Assembly (NCBI GenBank): GCA_036395115.1
Contig: DASWDU010000022.1
Span: forward strand, 1 to 64,000
Length of the DNA stretch: 64,000 bases
From: Thermoplasmata archaeon
Lineage (GTDB): Archaea; Thermoplasmatota; Thermoplasmata; RBG-16-68-12
Direction: 5' to 3'
The notes beneath the pieces were generated by a model. It saw only the letters and a program-made list of their open reading frames with translations, was not told where the DNA came from and made no database searches. Each line of letters starts with the position of its first letter. Position 1 is the stretch's first letter. Both the position numbers and the translations under genes were made by a program. Below, one piece after another: positions 1 through 7,328 of the stretch.

Positions 1-188
1 AGACCATGAGCGCGTTGAAGAACGTCCCCGAGATCCAGGAGATCATCGGCACGACCGGAGATTCGGACATCGTGGCCCGCATCAGCGCGGACCCCCGCGA
101 GAACCTCCTCGAGTCCGTCGTGACGAAGGTCCAGGGCATGCCCGGCGTGCTCTCAACCGAGACGCTCCCGGCGTTCTCGAAGTTCTGA
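1..188 (+). CDS. Lrp/AsnC-type ligand-binding (RAM) domain protein, 5' partial
   Basis: About 60 residues are visible and the frame stays open to the window edge. The segment reads ALKNVPEIQEIIGTTGDSDI, then VARI, then a helix and MPGVLSTETLPAF. This is the usual C-terminal half of the AsnC_trans_reg ligand-binding fold: a helix, a strand with a G-x-D-I turn, a long helix and a final strand after PGV. The ATG at position 6 lies inside the fold, so it is probably an internal Met and the true start is upstream. It may be a stand-alone RAM protein (about 75-80 residues) or the end of a full Lrp regulator with an N-terminal HTH; the window cannot decide. Such domains bind amino acids or other small effectors. 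Confidence 0.72.
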   Translation, partial: TMSALKNVPEIQEIIGTTGDSDIVARISADPRENLLESVVTKVQGMPGVLSTETLPAFSKF

Positions 189-333
189 ACATCGACGCAT
201 GGACGAGCCCACTCGGTTCGTCCCTTTTTCGTTCGCGACTCATTCGGCTGGCGCACTATCCACCGTGACAATCTGCGCGGAATGCCACCGAGCTCCTACG
301 CGTTCTTTGCTCGACCGAACCGTGTCGTTTCGC

Positions 334-356
334 ATACCTCCAAGATAGGTATATGT
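334..356 (+). promoter_or_regulatory. TATA box with overlapping inverted repeat, PIN toxin operon
   Basis: A TATA-like element GTATATGT (349-356) is centred about 26 bases before the GTG at 379, predicting a leaderless transcript. Inverted repeat ATACCT (334-339)/AGGTAT (347-352) overlaps the BRE/TATA region, as expected for an autoregulatory operator. Inferred from spacing only. Confidence 0.5.
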
Positions 357-378
357 AGTTGATTGTATCTTTCGTAAT

Positions 379-885
379 GTGGACATCGCACTGGACTCCG
401 ACGTAGTGATCAAGATGACAAAAACCTCATTAAAGGAAGCCGTAACCTCTGCGTTCACGGTGTGTCTGCCTCCAGAGGTCCACGTGGAGTGTGTCGAACA
501 GGGCAAACAGGGAGGCCATCCCGACGCGTTGAGAGTGGAGGAGAACATCAAGCGACGGAGAATTCATGTCCGGGGCACCCGTAAAACTGGCCCTGCGGAA
601 ACGATCGTAAGGAACTTGAGTTTGAAAGGTGGCGAAGCCGACCTGGTTCGGCTCCATGCGTCGGGTGGCGTGGAAGTCGTTGTGAGTGACGACCGCAGGT
701 TCCTCAATGTTCTCCAAACTCTTAGGATTCCGTTTGCCACCTCGAGTTCTCTCATCGTTGCGCTAGCCAAACGGGACCGGATCGAACGAGGCGAGGCACT
801 CGGGTACCTGGAGAAGCTCGCAGAGTACATTAGCGAAGAACAATATGCAGAAGCCAGGGCAGCCATCCAGGCAGAGAGACCATGA
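379..885 (+). CDS. PIN-domain protein, probable VapC-like toxin ribonuclease
   Basis: The 168-residue protein begins with a GTG placed exactly at the predicted transcription start. The acidic residues of a PIN fold are visible: D6 and D8 in the first strand (ALDSDVVI), an E-A-D in 'GGEADLVRL' and paired aspartates in 'VVSDDRRF'. PIN proteins of this size are Mg-dependent RNases; in toxin-antitoxin modules they cut tRNA or rRNA. The gene overlaps the next by four bases (ATGA), so the two are cotranscribed, here with the toxin first. The middle segment is longer than in classical VapC, resembling archaeal PIN proteins paired with UPF0175 antitoxins. Specific RNA target unknown. Confidence 0.72.
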   Translation: MDIALDSDVVIKMTKTSLKEAVTSAFTVCLPPEVHVECVEQGKQGGHPDALRVEENIKRRRIHVRGTRKTGPAETIVRNLSLKGGEADLVRLHASGGVEVVVSDDRRFLNVLQTLRIPFATSSSLIVALAKRDRIERGEALGYLEKLAEYISEEQYAEARAAIQAERP

Positions 886-1178
886 GCGCGGTTCGCAGTC
901 TGCGGATTCCCGAGAGGCTCCTCAAGACCGTGCAAGAGGTTGCGCGTCGGGAGCACTTGGACGAGTCGACCGTCACTCGCCAGCTCCTTGCACTCGGAGC
1001 GACTGAGTATGCGGTTCGCCTCTATCGTGAGGGCAAGGTCACCTTGAGAGACGCCGCGGAACTCGCAGACACCACCGTTCGGGGAATGATCGACATTCTC
1101 TTAGACCATGGAGTGAAGGGCAACGTCACAGCGAGTCAGGAGAGGAAGGCGATCGAGTTCGTGCTGAGCAAGATGTGA
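882..1178 (+). CDS. UPF0175-like small protein, predicted antitoxin
   Basis: 98 residues. The N-terminal third (VRSLRIPERLLKTVQEVARR, then EHLDESTVTRQLLALGATEYA) looks like a ribbon-helix-helix DNA-binding segment. The remainder, 'VRLYREGKVTLRDAAELA' followed by a helix and 'LLDHGV', is the UPF0175 signature of a proposed antitoxin family that pairs with PIN toxins. Its ATG overlaps the toxin stop codon (882-885), so translation is coupled. It probably neutralises the upstream PIN protein and may bind the inverted repeat at 334-352. That pairing is inference from family and context. Confidence 0.68.
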   Translation: MSAVRSLRIPERLLKTVQEVARREHLDESTVTRQLLALGATEYAVRLYREGKVTLRDAAELADTTVRGMIDILLDHGVKGNVTASQERKAIEFVLSKM

Positions 1179-1184
1179 GCGTCG

Positions 1185-1556
1185 GTGTTGTTCGTGGTGA
1201 AGCCGCGCACCTCAAAGAAAATGTCGAGGGGACTTGACAAGACGCGGGCGGAAGACGAAACGCTCCGCGAGAGCCCAGCTAGGCCAAGGGACGTGATCAG
1301 GAGACGGACCCATCGACCTCTCTCGGACTTCGCAGGGATTCTCAGCCTTTCGGCAGCTGAGGAAATGAGGAAGACAATCGACCAAGCCCGCAAGGAACGG
1401 GAACCATTCGACCGCAAGCGCTTGGAAGAGTTGGCGGAAGCCTTCAATCGTCTTGACGATGACGTTGTCCCGAAAACGACAAGGCGAAAGGCTAAGTCTA
1501 CGCAGTCACGAGGACCGTCCGAGTCGAGTAGCAAACATACGAAAAGAAGCACCTGA
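1185..1556 (+). CDS. hypothetical protein with VapB-tail-like helix
   Basis: 123 residues from a GTG six bases after the previous stop. I do not recognise a family. Residues 47-90 read LSDFAGILSLSAAEEMRKTI followed by a charged helix, resembling the toxin-binding tail of VapB-type antitoxins ('FaGiLs...ae.l...i...R'). The C terminus is Lys/Ser/Thr-rich and probably disordered. Its last codons lie inside a 39-bp sequence repeated at 2722-2760. It could be an orphan antitoxin, a third member of the upstream operon, or a gene whose end was altered by recombination at the repeat. Confidence 0.45.
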   Translation: MLFVVKPRTSKKMSRGLDKTRAEDETLRESPARPRDVIRRRTHRPLSDFAGILSLSAAEEMRKTIDQARKEREPFDRKRLEELAEAFNRLDDDVVPKTTRRKAKSTQSRGPSESSSKHTKRST

Positions 1557-1566
1557 GACGATCTGC
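1528..1566 (+). repeat. left copy of a 39-bp imperfect direct repeat
   Basis: The first 16 bases (GTAGCAAACATACGAA) are identical to 2722-2737. After a 9-base divergent stretch, 12 of 14 bases match again (CTGAGACGATCTGC versus CGGAGACAATCTGC). Spacing is identical in both copies. Together with 2722-2760 it brackets the first HEPN-nucleotidyltransferase pair. Confidence 0.7.
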
Positions 1567-1660
1567 CAGGATCATCCGCGTGCGGGCCAGCGGGGAGAGT
1601 CTAACGGACTTCGCCTCATGTGCGCAAAGGATTGAGTAGTTGTGTGTTATTATACCACAC

Positions 1661-2023
1661 ATGGCCGACCGTGCCCAGCACCTCGCCCAGTACGCAGACT
1701 TCAAGAAGGGCGCCGACCTCGAGGTCAACCCGCCCCAGCTACGCGTCGAGGCGATCTTCTTGGCCATGTTCCATCTCATCGACGCGTGCGCTGCATTGCG
1801 AAACGTCCACATCAACAAACATCAGCGGGTCCGCTACGAGCTCGAGCGGAATCGCGCCATCTTTGGCAATCGGACCGAGGAGGTCTGGCTGTCCTTTCAG
1901 GACCTTGAGACGCGGCTGCGGCCCAAGTTCGTGTATGGAAAGAGGTGGCGCCCGGATGACTTCAAGGCCGCGTTCGAGAAAGCTGCAAGGATCGAGGAAA
2001 TCTGCCGGGAGGTCCTGCGATGA
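1661..2023 (+). CDS. HEPN-domain protein, predicted toxin of a HEPN-MNT module (copy 1)
   Basis: 120 residues from the ATG at 1661, preceded by GTGTG/CACAC arms at 1642-1660. The predicted four-helix protein contains RNVHINKH, an R-x6-H motif diagnostic of HEPN ribonucleases. The next gene is a minimal nucleotidyltransferase with ATGA overlap, the classical HEPN-MNT arrangement in which the MNT partner modifies (AMPylates) or blocks the HEPN RNase. A paralogue at 25725-26084 shares LRVEA, the HEPN motif, AKFVYG/PKFVYG and I(E/C)..EVL, which supports real coding. In known systems the HEPN protein is the toxin; that role here is inferred. Confidence 0.78.
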   Translation: MADRAQHLAQYADFKKGADLEVNPPQLRVEAIFLAMFHLIDACAALRNVHINKHQRVRYELERNRAIFGNRTEEVWLSFQDLETRLRPKFVYGKRWRPDDFKAAFEKAARIEEICREVLR

Positions 2024-2640
2024 ACCCCGCCAAGTTCGACGGGTGTCTCCGGGAGGTTCGCCTATACCTCGCGGAGCGGCACGAAGTGGGGTCCGCTCTC
2101 CTGTACGGGTCAGTCGCCGTCGGTACGGCCGGAGCCGACAGCGACTTCGATCTGCTAATCGTCGCTCCTCGGGATGTCCACGAGGATCTCGCACGGGACC
2201 TATTCCGAATCGGGGCGCGTCACGACGTCACCATCAGCCCGTACCTCGTTGAGCGGCCGGAGCTTGACGCTCTCGATCCACAATTCCTGGAAGCCGTCAC
2301 ACGAGATGGCGTTGCGATTGTCGGGGAGGCCTTGGATCCCTCCATCCGACAGCTTCGGATGGAGCCGTATCAGCTGGTCACACTGCAGCTGGACCGGCTG
2401 CCTCAGGGAAAGAAAGTGGCGCTCTCCCGGGATCTATACGGATACGAGTCTGTGAGGAAGTACAAACGCAAGACGTATCGGAGCCGTAGACAGGGCTTCG
2501 TCGAGGAAGTCGGAGGACGGAAGCTGGGAAGGGGAACCTTCCTGATCCCCGCCCGGTCTTGGCCGCAGCTGGAGGCCCTCCTGCGGAGGCGTGGTGCGGA
2601 AAGGTGGGCCTTTACGGTATGGGTCCAAGCTACCTCGTGA
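2020..2640 (+). CDS. MNT-type nucleotidyltransferase with extra C-terminal domain (copy 1)
   Basis: 206 residues. 'LLYGSVAVGTAGADSDFDLLIV' carries the G-S-x(n)-D-x-D signature of the DNA polymerase beta-like fold used by MntA antitoxins. Residues about 1-110 form the nucleotidyltransferase. A further ~90 residues (YGYESVRKYKRKTYR, then VGGRKLGRGTFLIPA, then LLRRRGAERW) are conserved in the second copy (25111-25728) but absent from minimal MNT proteins of about 100-140 residues. It overlaps the HEPN gene by four bases and presumably acts on it. The extra Lys/Arg-rich domain might bind RNA, but no function can be assigned from sequence. Confidence 0.75.
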   Translation: MNPAKFDGCLREVRLYLAERHEVGSALLYGSVAVGTAGADSDFDLLIVAPRDVHEDLARDLFRIGARHDVTISPYLVERPELDALDPQFLEAVTRDGVAIVGEALDPSIRQLRMEPYQLVTLQLDRLPQGKKVALSRDLYGYESVRKYKRKTYRSRRQGFVEEVGGRKLGRGTFLIPARSWPQLEALLRRRGAERWAFTVWVQATS

Positions 2641-2721
2641 CGCGGCCCAGCCGTGCAGCGAACCGTGGAACGAGACCAGTCGACGGACGCCGGGCAGGCG
2701 TTCGATTGACAGACCCGAACC

Positions 2722-2760
2722 GTAGCAAACATACGAATGGACGCCTCGGAGACAATCTGC
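2722..2760 (+). repeat. right copy of the 39-bp imperfect direct repeat
   Basis: Partner of 1528-1566, with an identical 16-base left block and a 12-of-14 right block at the same spacing. It lies just beyond the stop codon of the first nucleotidyltransferase gene. In one frame it still reads SKHTNG, like the SKHTKRST tail of the 1185-1556 gene, so it may be a duplicated gene end rather than an attachment site. Confidence 0.7.
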
Positions 2761-2830
2761 ATATAGCGTTAGGCTGCACTATAGCCTGATTACAGCCACT
2801 TTACTGGAGAACGCCACAGACCGATTTTGG

Positions 2831-3010
2831 TTATTTCCGCCGTGTAGCAATCCGTTCCAGCCCCGATATTTCCTCAAGCCGCCGTCGCACGGCATCGGCG
2901 ATGAACTCGGCCCTTGATCGAAAGCCGAACGCCTTCCGGCTCACCAGGCGATCGATTTCGCTCATCAATTCTTTCGGCAGGCGAACGCTCAGGTAATCCT
3001 CGTCGGCCAT
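2831..3010 (-). CDS. ribbon-helix-helix (CopG/Arc-like) regulator
   Basis: 59 residues from the ATG at 3010: a strand 'YLSVRLPKELMSEIDRLV' followed by 'FRSRAEFIADAVRRRLEEI', the standard RHH fold (beta strand, helix, turn, helix with the S-R-x-E-F-I junction). It is transcribed divergently from the integrase at 3111. Their shared spacer has a palindrome (3057-3071) covering the TATA element, so this protein probably represses itself and the integrase. An upstream in-frame Met would extend it through the promoter and was not used. Confidence 0.75.
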   Translation of the reverse strand: MADEDYLSVRLPKELMSEIDRLVSRKAFGFRSRAEFIADAVRRRLEEISGLERIATRRK

Positions 3011-3056
3011 GGTCCCCCGAACTCCCTCAGAGTCATGAATGTTGCATTCGTGTACA

Positions 3057-3071
3057 TGCAGTATAACTGCA
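3057..3071. promoter_or_regulatory. divergent promoter/operator palindrome between RHH gene and integrase
   Basis: TGCAGT-ATA-ACTGCA has perfect 6-bp arms and contains a TATA-like core usable on both strands. Predicted starts lie near 3091 for the integrase and near 3038 for the RHH gene. A factor bound here would block both promoters. Confidence 0.5.
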
Positions 3072-3110
3072 CAGAGTAGAATGATGCGTGCATGAGCCAT
3101 ATACGCAACT

Positions 3111-4190
3111 ATGCCGGAGAACAACTGGGATCTCGACCCACCTTTGATCAAGGAGTTTGTGTCGTTAGCCATTGCGGAAGGACTCCGTCCGAGTTCACTG
3201 GACCAGGGACGTGGCGTCCTTATTCGGTACAGTCAGTTCCTTCGCGAACGGTTCAATCTGGACCTGACGACCGCGGGCTGGAAGGAGTTCGCAGCCTACA
3301 AGGGCCACTTGGCCCAGTCGGGAATCGCGAGGACAACTGCCCGCGGCTACCTCAGCTACATCATCACGTTCTACCGCCTGAAGGCTCAGGGTACGCAGGA
3401 TCCACAGCTCCTCGAGCTCTTCACGAAGCTAAACGCCATCGGAATGCCGCGTAAGGCGAAATCTGTGAAATGGACGCCCTTCGCCCCGGAGGTCCTCACT
3501 CGGGTTCTCGAGGTCGCGAAAGCTCAGGCGTTCGTCGGTGAGGGTCTTCGAGCGGTCCCTTCGGAAGACTACGCCCTCCTGATGACGCTACTCTACACGG
3601 GCGGAAGGGCGCAGTTTTACGGGTTGCGGGTGAGCGACCTCGATTTCGATCGAATGGAGATCAAAGCCATCGTCAAAGGCGGGAAGCCGGTCACGATCCC
3701 GTTGCACCCGACACTGGCGGACCTGCTGAGGGAGCATCTCGCCTCGCGATCCTACCAATCGGAATCCCTGTTTCGGTACGGGAAGGATTCCGGCAGTCGA
3801 ACAGGCCAGAAAGCGAACCGTCAGAACGCGTGGCGAGCCTGCAAGCGTATCCAGGAGGCTGCAGGTCTCGCAGAGAGCGTTCATCCCCACCGGTTCCGGA
3901 AGACCACCGCAACCATGGGGAAGAGGCTGGGGTTGGATCCGCAGTTTCTTCAGGCAATCCTCGCCCACGAGAGCGTCACGATGACGCTGGACCGATACGC
4001 GGAGGTCGAGCTCGACGATGTGAAGAGGGAGTTCGCCAAGCTGGACCTGTGCAACGGTCAGGTGGCCTCCACGCAGCCAGCTCAGGCGGAACTCATTGAA
4101 CATCTGAAGAAGCAAGCTCCGCGAGGTAAAGAAGGTGCGTGGAGCATGATCTTGGATGGCCTGAGCACAATCTTGCGGGAGGGAGCATGA
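3111..4190 (+). CDS. tyrosine recombinase/integrase (XerC/D-like)
   Basis: 359 residues. The N-terminal ~115 residues form a SAM-like core-binding domain (YSQFLRERF; RGYLSYIITFYRL). The catalytic domain has the expected order: R166 in TGGRAQF, K189 in IVKGG, H258-x-x-R261 in HPHRFRK, H286 in LAHES and nucleophile Y296 in LDRYAEV. The full set suggests an active enzyme for site-specific recombination, as in archaeal chromosomal integrases of mobile elements. It is probably under control of the divergent RHH gene. The next gene overlaps its stop codon (ATGA). No tRNA or clear att pair was found nearby, so the element it mobilises is not defined. Confidence 0.88.
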   Translation: MPENNWDLDPPLIKEFVSLAIAEGLRPSSLDQGRGVLIRYSQFLRERFNLDLTTAGWKEFAAYKGHLAQSGIARTTARGYLSYIITFYRLKAQGTQDPQLLELFTKLNAIGMPRKAKSVKWTPFAPEVLTRVLEVAKAQAFVGEGLRAVPSEDYALLMTLLYTGGRAQFYGLRVSDLDFDRMEIKAIVKGGKPVTIPLHPTLADLLREHLASRSYQSESLFRYGKDSGSRTGQKANRQNAWRACKRIQEAAGLAESVHPHRFRKTTATMGKRLGLDPQFLQAILAHESVTMTLDRYAEVELDDVKREFAKLDLCNGQVASTQPAQAELIEHLKKQAPRGKEGAWSMILDGLSTILREGA

Positions 4191-4474
4191 TGGCGCAGAT
4201 TGGAGCAATATCTCGCGGCCGGCGACGCGCCACGAAGACGATCGTCCTGACGGTGCCGGGGGAACGGGAGCCGGAAGTCTACTCGGTCTGCTCGGATGTG
4301 TTTGAGATCCTGGGGAAGATGCTCGCCACAAACCAACTGTCGAGTTCGTTCGGGGCAGGCCCCCGATTCGAGTACGACGAGGTTCGATTCCTCCTGAGGC
4401 TTCTTGGTGCTGAGCGCCCCATCGCGAGGCAGAATGAATTGGAACCTGTGGAGCTTTGGATCTCCGGTTACTAA
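4187..4474 (+). CDS. hypothetical protein downstream of integrase
   Basis: 95 residues from an ATG overlapping the integrase stop codon, so translation is probably coupled. It has a short basic N terminus (RGRRRATK), then a compact alpha/beta segment ending in 'RFLLRLLGAERP' and 'VELWISGY'. I do not recognise a family. It might be an accessory (excisionase-like) protein because of its position, but no HTH is evident. About 190 bp without a clear gene separate it from hsdR. Confidence 0.5.
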   Translation: MMAQIGAISRGRRRATKTIVLTVPGEREPEVYSVCSDVFEILGKMLATNQLSSSFGAGPRFEYDEVRFLLRLLGAERPIARQNELEPVELWISGY

Positions 4475-4664
4475 AGCGGATTTGCCCATACACATAGCTG
4501 CCGGAGCTTCGGATAAGCGTCCGCTCGGTGGAGTGCGGTTACGGAGCAATTCGCCAGGTTTCTTCCTCTACCCCCCGTTAGCTCGCGGTGAACCGATCTG
4601 GTCGAACTTGAAGAGCCGCGCCGCAAGAGTGATAGGTAGGGGACGCGCATCCCCTGGAATTGTC

Positions 4665-7328
4665 ATGCCCTCTCTGCCGGACGAGGCAAGGACGCGAAAG
4701 GACTTCATTGACAAGGCCCTTCAAAAGGCTGGATGGGACCCTATAACGGCTTTCATCCCGGGAGGTAGCCTTCGGGACGGTACCGTTGAGGAGTACCCAA
4801 CGGCGTCGGGTCCTGCCGACTACGTCCTTTTCAGCAAGGGTCGACCGCTCGCGGTTGTCGAGGGAAAGAAGCTAGCTGTATCACCTCAGAACGTTCTGGA
4901 ACAGGCAGAGCGGTACGCCCGTACATTCCAAGGTGGTCCTTTCCAATTCGGACCCCATCGCATTCCCTTTGCTTATTCCACTAACGGTATGACCTTCTGG
5001 TTTCGCGATCTCCGCCAGAGTGACAGCCGTTCCCGACAAGTTTCGGGTTTCCACCCCCCCGCAGCGCTTGACGAAATGCTTGGACGTGACACAGAAAGAT
5101 CTGAGAAGTGGCTTGAGCAGTCCACCGTTGACCTACCACGGTTGCGCCCGTACCAAAAGGATGCGATTGTGGCCATCGAGGAGGCCCTGCTCGATGGTCG
5201 AAGGAAGATGCTCGTCGCAATGGCCACAGGAACTGGGAAGACAGTGACGACGATCGCCCTGCTCTATCGACTCCTCAAGTCAGGATACATCCGTCGAGTC
5301 CTCTTTTTGGTCGATCGACGCGCGCTCGCCGCCCAGGCTGCCTCCGAGATGGCGGCCTTCGAACCCGAGCCAGGCCTGAAGTTCGATCGGATCTACGAAG
5401 TCTACAGCCATCGCTTCCATCGGGAGGATTTCGACGAGAACCTGAAGTTCAATCCAAGGGAACTTCCCGCACATTATCTGACCGAGCCCAAGCCTGGTAG
5501 CTCATTCGTTTACGTCTGTACCATCCAGCGGATGCGAATCAACTTATTTGGCCAACCCGAGGACACGTTTGGCCAGAGCGGGGACATTGATGAGGATTCA
5601 GAGGCGGGAAAATTGGACATCCCCATCCATGCGTTTGATTGTATCATAGCCGACGAATGCCATAGGGGATATACCACACTCGAGGAGGGGAAGTGGCGCG
5701 AAGTCTTAGACCACTTCGACGCCGTCAAAATTGGGCTGACGGCGACTCCTGCTGCCCACACTAAGGCGTACTTCCAGGACATCGTGTTCCGTTATGACTA
5801 CAATCAAGCCGTGCGAGATGGATATCTCGTCGACTACGACCCTGTGACCATACATTCGGATGTCCGCATGAACGGAGTATTCTTGAAGCCTGGGGAAGAG
5901 GTGCAGCTCGTTGACACACTCACAGGAAAGATTGCCTACGACGTCCTCGAAGACGAGCGTGAGTTCGACACGTCAGAGATTGAGAGAAAGGTGACTTCGC
6001 CCGACAGCAATCGCAAGATCGTTCAAGCCTACCTTCACCATGCTTTGGAGCACGAACGAGTGTATGGTCGTTTTCCCAAGACGATTGTCTTTGCGGTGAA
6101 TGATCTTCCACATACGTCTCACGCAGATCAGCTGGTCAACATGCTACGGGATGAGTGCCGTCGGGGCGATGATTTCGTGAAGAAAATCACAAGCAATCCG
6201 AACGTAGATCGTCCGCTGCAACGGATTCGAGAATTTCGAAATCGGCCAGCACCCGCAATTGCGGTAACCGTGGACATGCTCACCACGGGCGTGGACATCC
6301 CCAGCGTAGAGGCGCTCCTATTTGTTCGACCGGTCAAGTCGCGGATTCTGTTTGAACAGATGGTGGGTCGGGGCACGAGGAGGTGCGAGGATCTGCAGAA
6401 GAGCCACTTCGTTGTGTTCGATGCAGTTGGGGTCCTCGACTATTTCAGGAACGCCAGCGATCTCATTGTGGAGGATCCTTCGAGGCCGCCACGACCGCTT
6501 CGTGCTGTCATCCAAGAACTATACGACAATAAGGATTCGCTGTACAACTTACAGGTTCTCGTCCGGCGACTCCAAAGGATCGCGAAAGAAGTGTCAGGCG
6601 AGGGCCGTGAGGAGTTCTCCCAATTCATCCCGGAAGGGGACCTCGCTTCATTCGCTCGGCGTTTGCCGGACCTCTTGAGGGGTGACTGGACGGGCACCTT
6701 GGCGCTCCTTAGGAACAAAGCGTTTCAAGAAATCTTGGAGAACTATCCCAGGGCGCCTCGCACATTTCTCGTGGCGCTAGGCGCTGAAGACGTCGTCAGC
6801 TCGATGTATCACTTTCGCACCGCGGACGGCCGTGAACTGAAACCTGAGGACTATCTTCAGGCATTCGAGCGTTTTGTAAGAAAAAACCCAGAACGGATCG
6901 AGGCTCTCGAAATCCTCCTTGACCGGCCTCGGGAATTTGACACCCGTTACCTGGCGGAGTTGAGGAAGAAGCTCGCGGAGCAGCCCGAGCGGTTCACGGA
7001 AGAGAACTTGAGGAGAGTGTACCGTGATAGTCTCGCAGATATCATCTCAATCATTAGACATGCAGCCAAGAACGAACCTCTCGTGACCGCTGAGCAGCGG
7101 GTCGACAGCGCGATGGCCAAAATTCGCCAGGGGAAGACCTTTAAGCCCATACAAGAGAATTGGCTCCAGCTCATCCGAGATCATCTCGTCCAGAACCTTC
7201 TAATTGAGAGAGCCTACCTGGAAACAATCCCATTCTCGCGCCACGGAGGCTGGAACAGGGCCAACCGAGACTTTGGTGGTCGTCTTGAGGAACTCCTGAA
7301 AGAGATCAATCTGGCGGTGGTTGAATGA
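4665..7328 (+). CDS. hsdR: type I restriction enzyme R subunit (HsdR)
   Basis: 887 residues from the ATG at 4665; an open extension to 4404 is not conserved-looking. An N-terminal PD-(D/E)XK nuclease is visible as D52 and E66-G-K68. A Q-motif RPYQ (161-164), Walker A ATGTGKT (187-193), DECH box (330-333), GLTATP (357-362) and a C-terminal helicase half (VDMLTTGVDIPSVE; MVGRGTR) form the translocase. The C-terminal third is EcoEI/EcoR124-like. It pumps DNA using ATP and cuts unmodified DNA, in complex with HsdM and HsdS. The gene overlaps hsdM by ATGA. The order R-M-S with overlaps points to a single operon, and all key motifs appear intact. Confidence 0.93.
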   Translation: MPSLPDEARTRKDFIDKALQKAGWDPITAFIPGGSLRDGTVEEYPTASGPADYVLFSKGRPLAVVEGKKLAVSPQNVLEQAERYARTFQGGPFQFGPHRIPFAYSTNGMTFWFRDLRQSDSRSRQVSGFHPPAALDEMLGRDTERSEKWLEQSTVDLPRLRPYQKDAIVAIEEALLDGRRKMLVAMATGTGKTVTTIALLYRLLKSGYIRRVLFLVDRRALAAQAASEMAAFEPEPGLKFDRIYEVYSHRFHREDFDENLKFNPRELPAHYLTEPKPGSSFVYVCTIQRMRINLFGQPEDTFGQSGDIDEDSEAGKLDIPIHAFDCIIADECHRGYTTLEEGKWREVLDHFDAVKIGLTATPAAHTKAYFQDIVFRYDYNQAVRDGYLVDYDPVTIHSDVRMNGVFLKPGEEVQLVDTLTGKIAYDVLEDEREFDTSEIERKVTSPDSNRKIVQAYLHHALEHERVYGRFPKTIVFAVNDLPHTSHADQLVNMLRDECRRGDDFVKKITSNPNVDRPLQRIREFRNRPAPAIAVTVDMLTTGVDIPSVEALLFVRPVKSRILFEQMVGRGTRRCEDLQKSHFVVFDAVGVLDYFRNASDLIVEDPSRPPRPLRAVIQELYDNKDSLYNLQVLVRRLQRIAKEVSGEGREEFSQFIPEGDLASFARRLPDLLRGDWTGTLALLRNKAFQEILENYPRAPRTFLVALGAEDVVSSMYHFRTADGRELKPEDYLQAFERFVRKNPERIEALEILLDRPREFDTRYLAELRKKLAEQPERFTEENLRRVYRDSLADIISIIRHAAKNEPLVTAEQRVDSAMAKIRQGKTFKPIQENWLQLIRDHLVQNLLIERAYLETIPFSRHGGWNRANRDFGGRLEELLKEINLAVVE

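Noticed and set aside
877-890. 14-base repeat of the string at position 1 (AGACCATGAGCGCG)
   Set aside because: Both are start-codon-like contexts of short length; similarity does not extend and is likely chance.
2755-2790. integron attC-like site (GCGTTAGGC near 2766)
   Set aside because: GTTAGGC fits the GTTRRRY core, but no paired RYYYAAC site or attC hairpin exists at the right distance.
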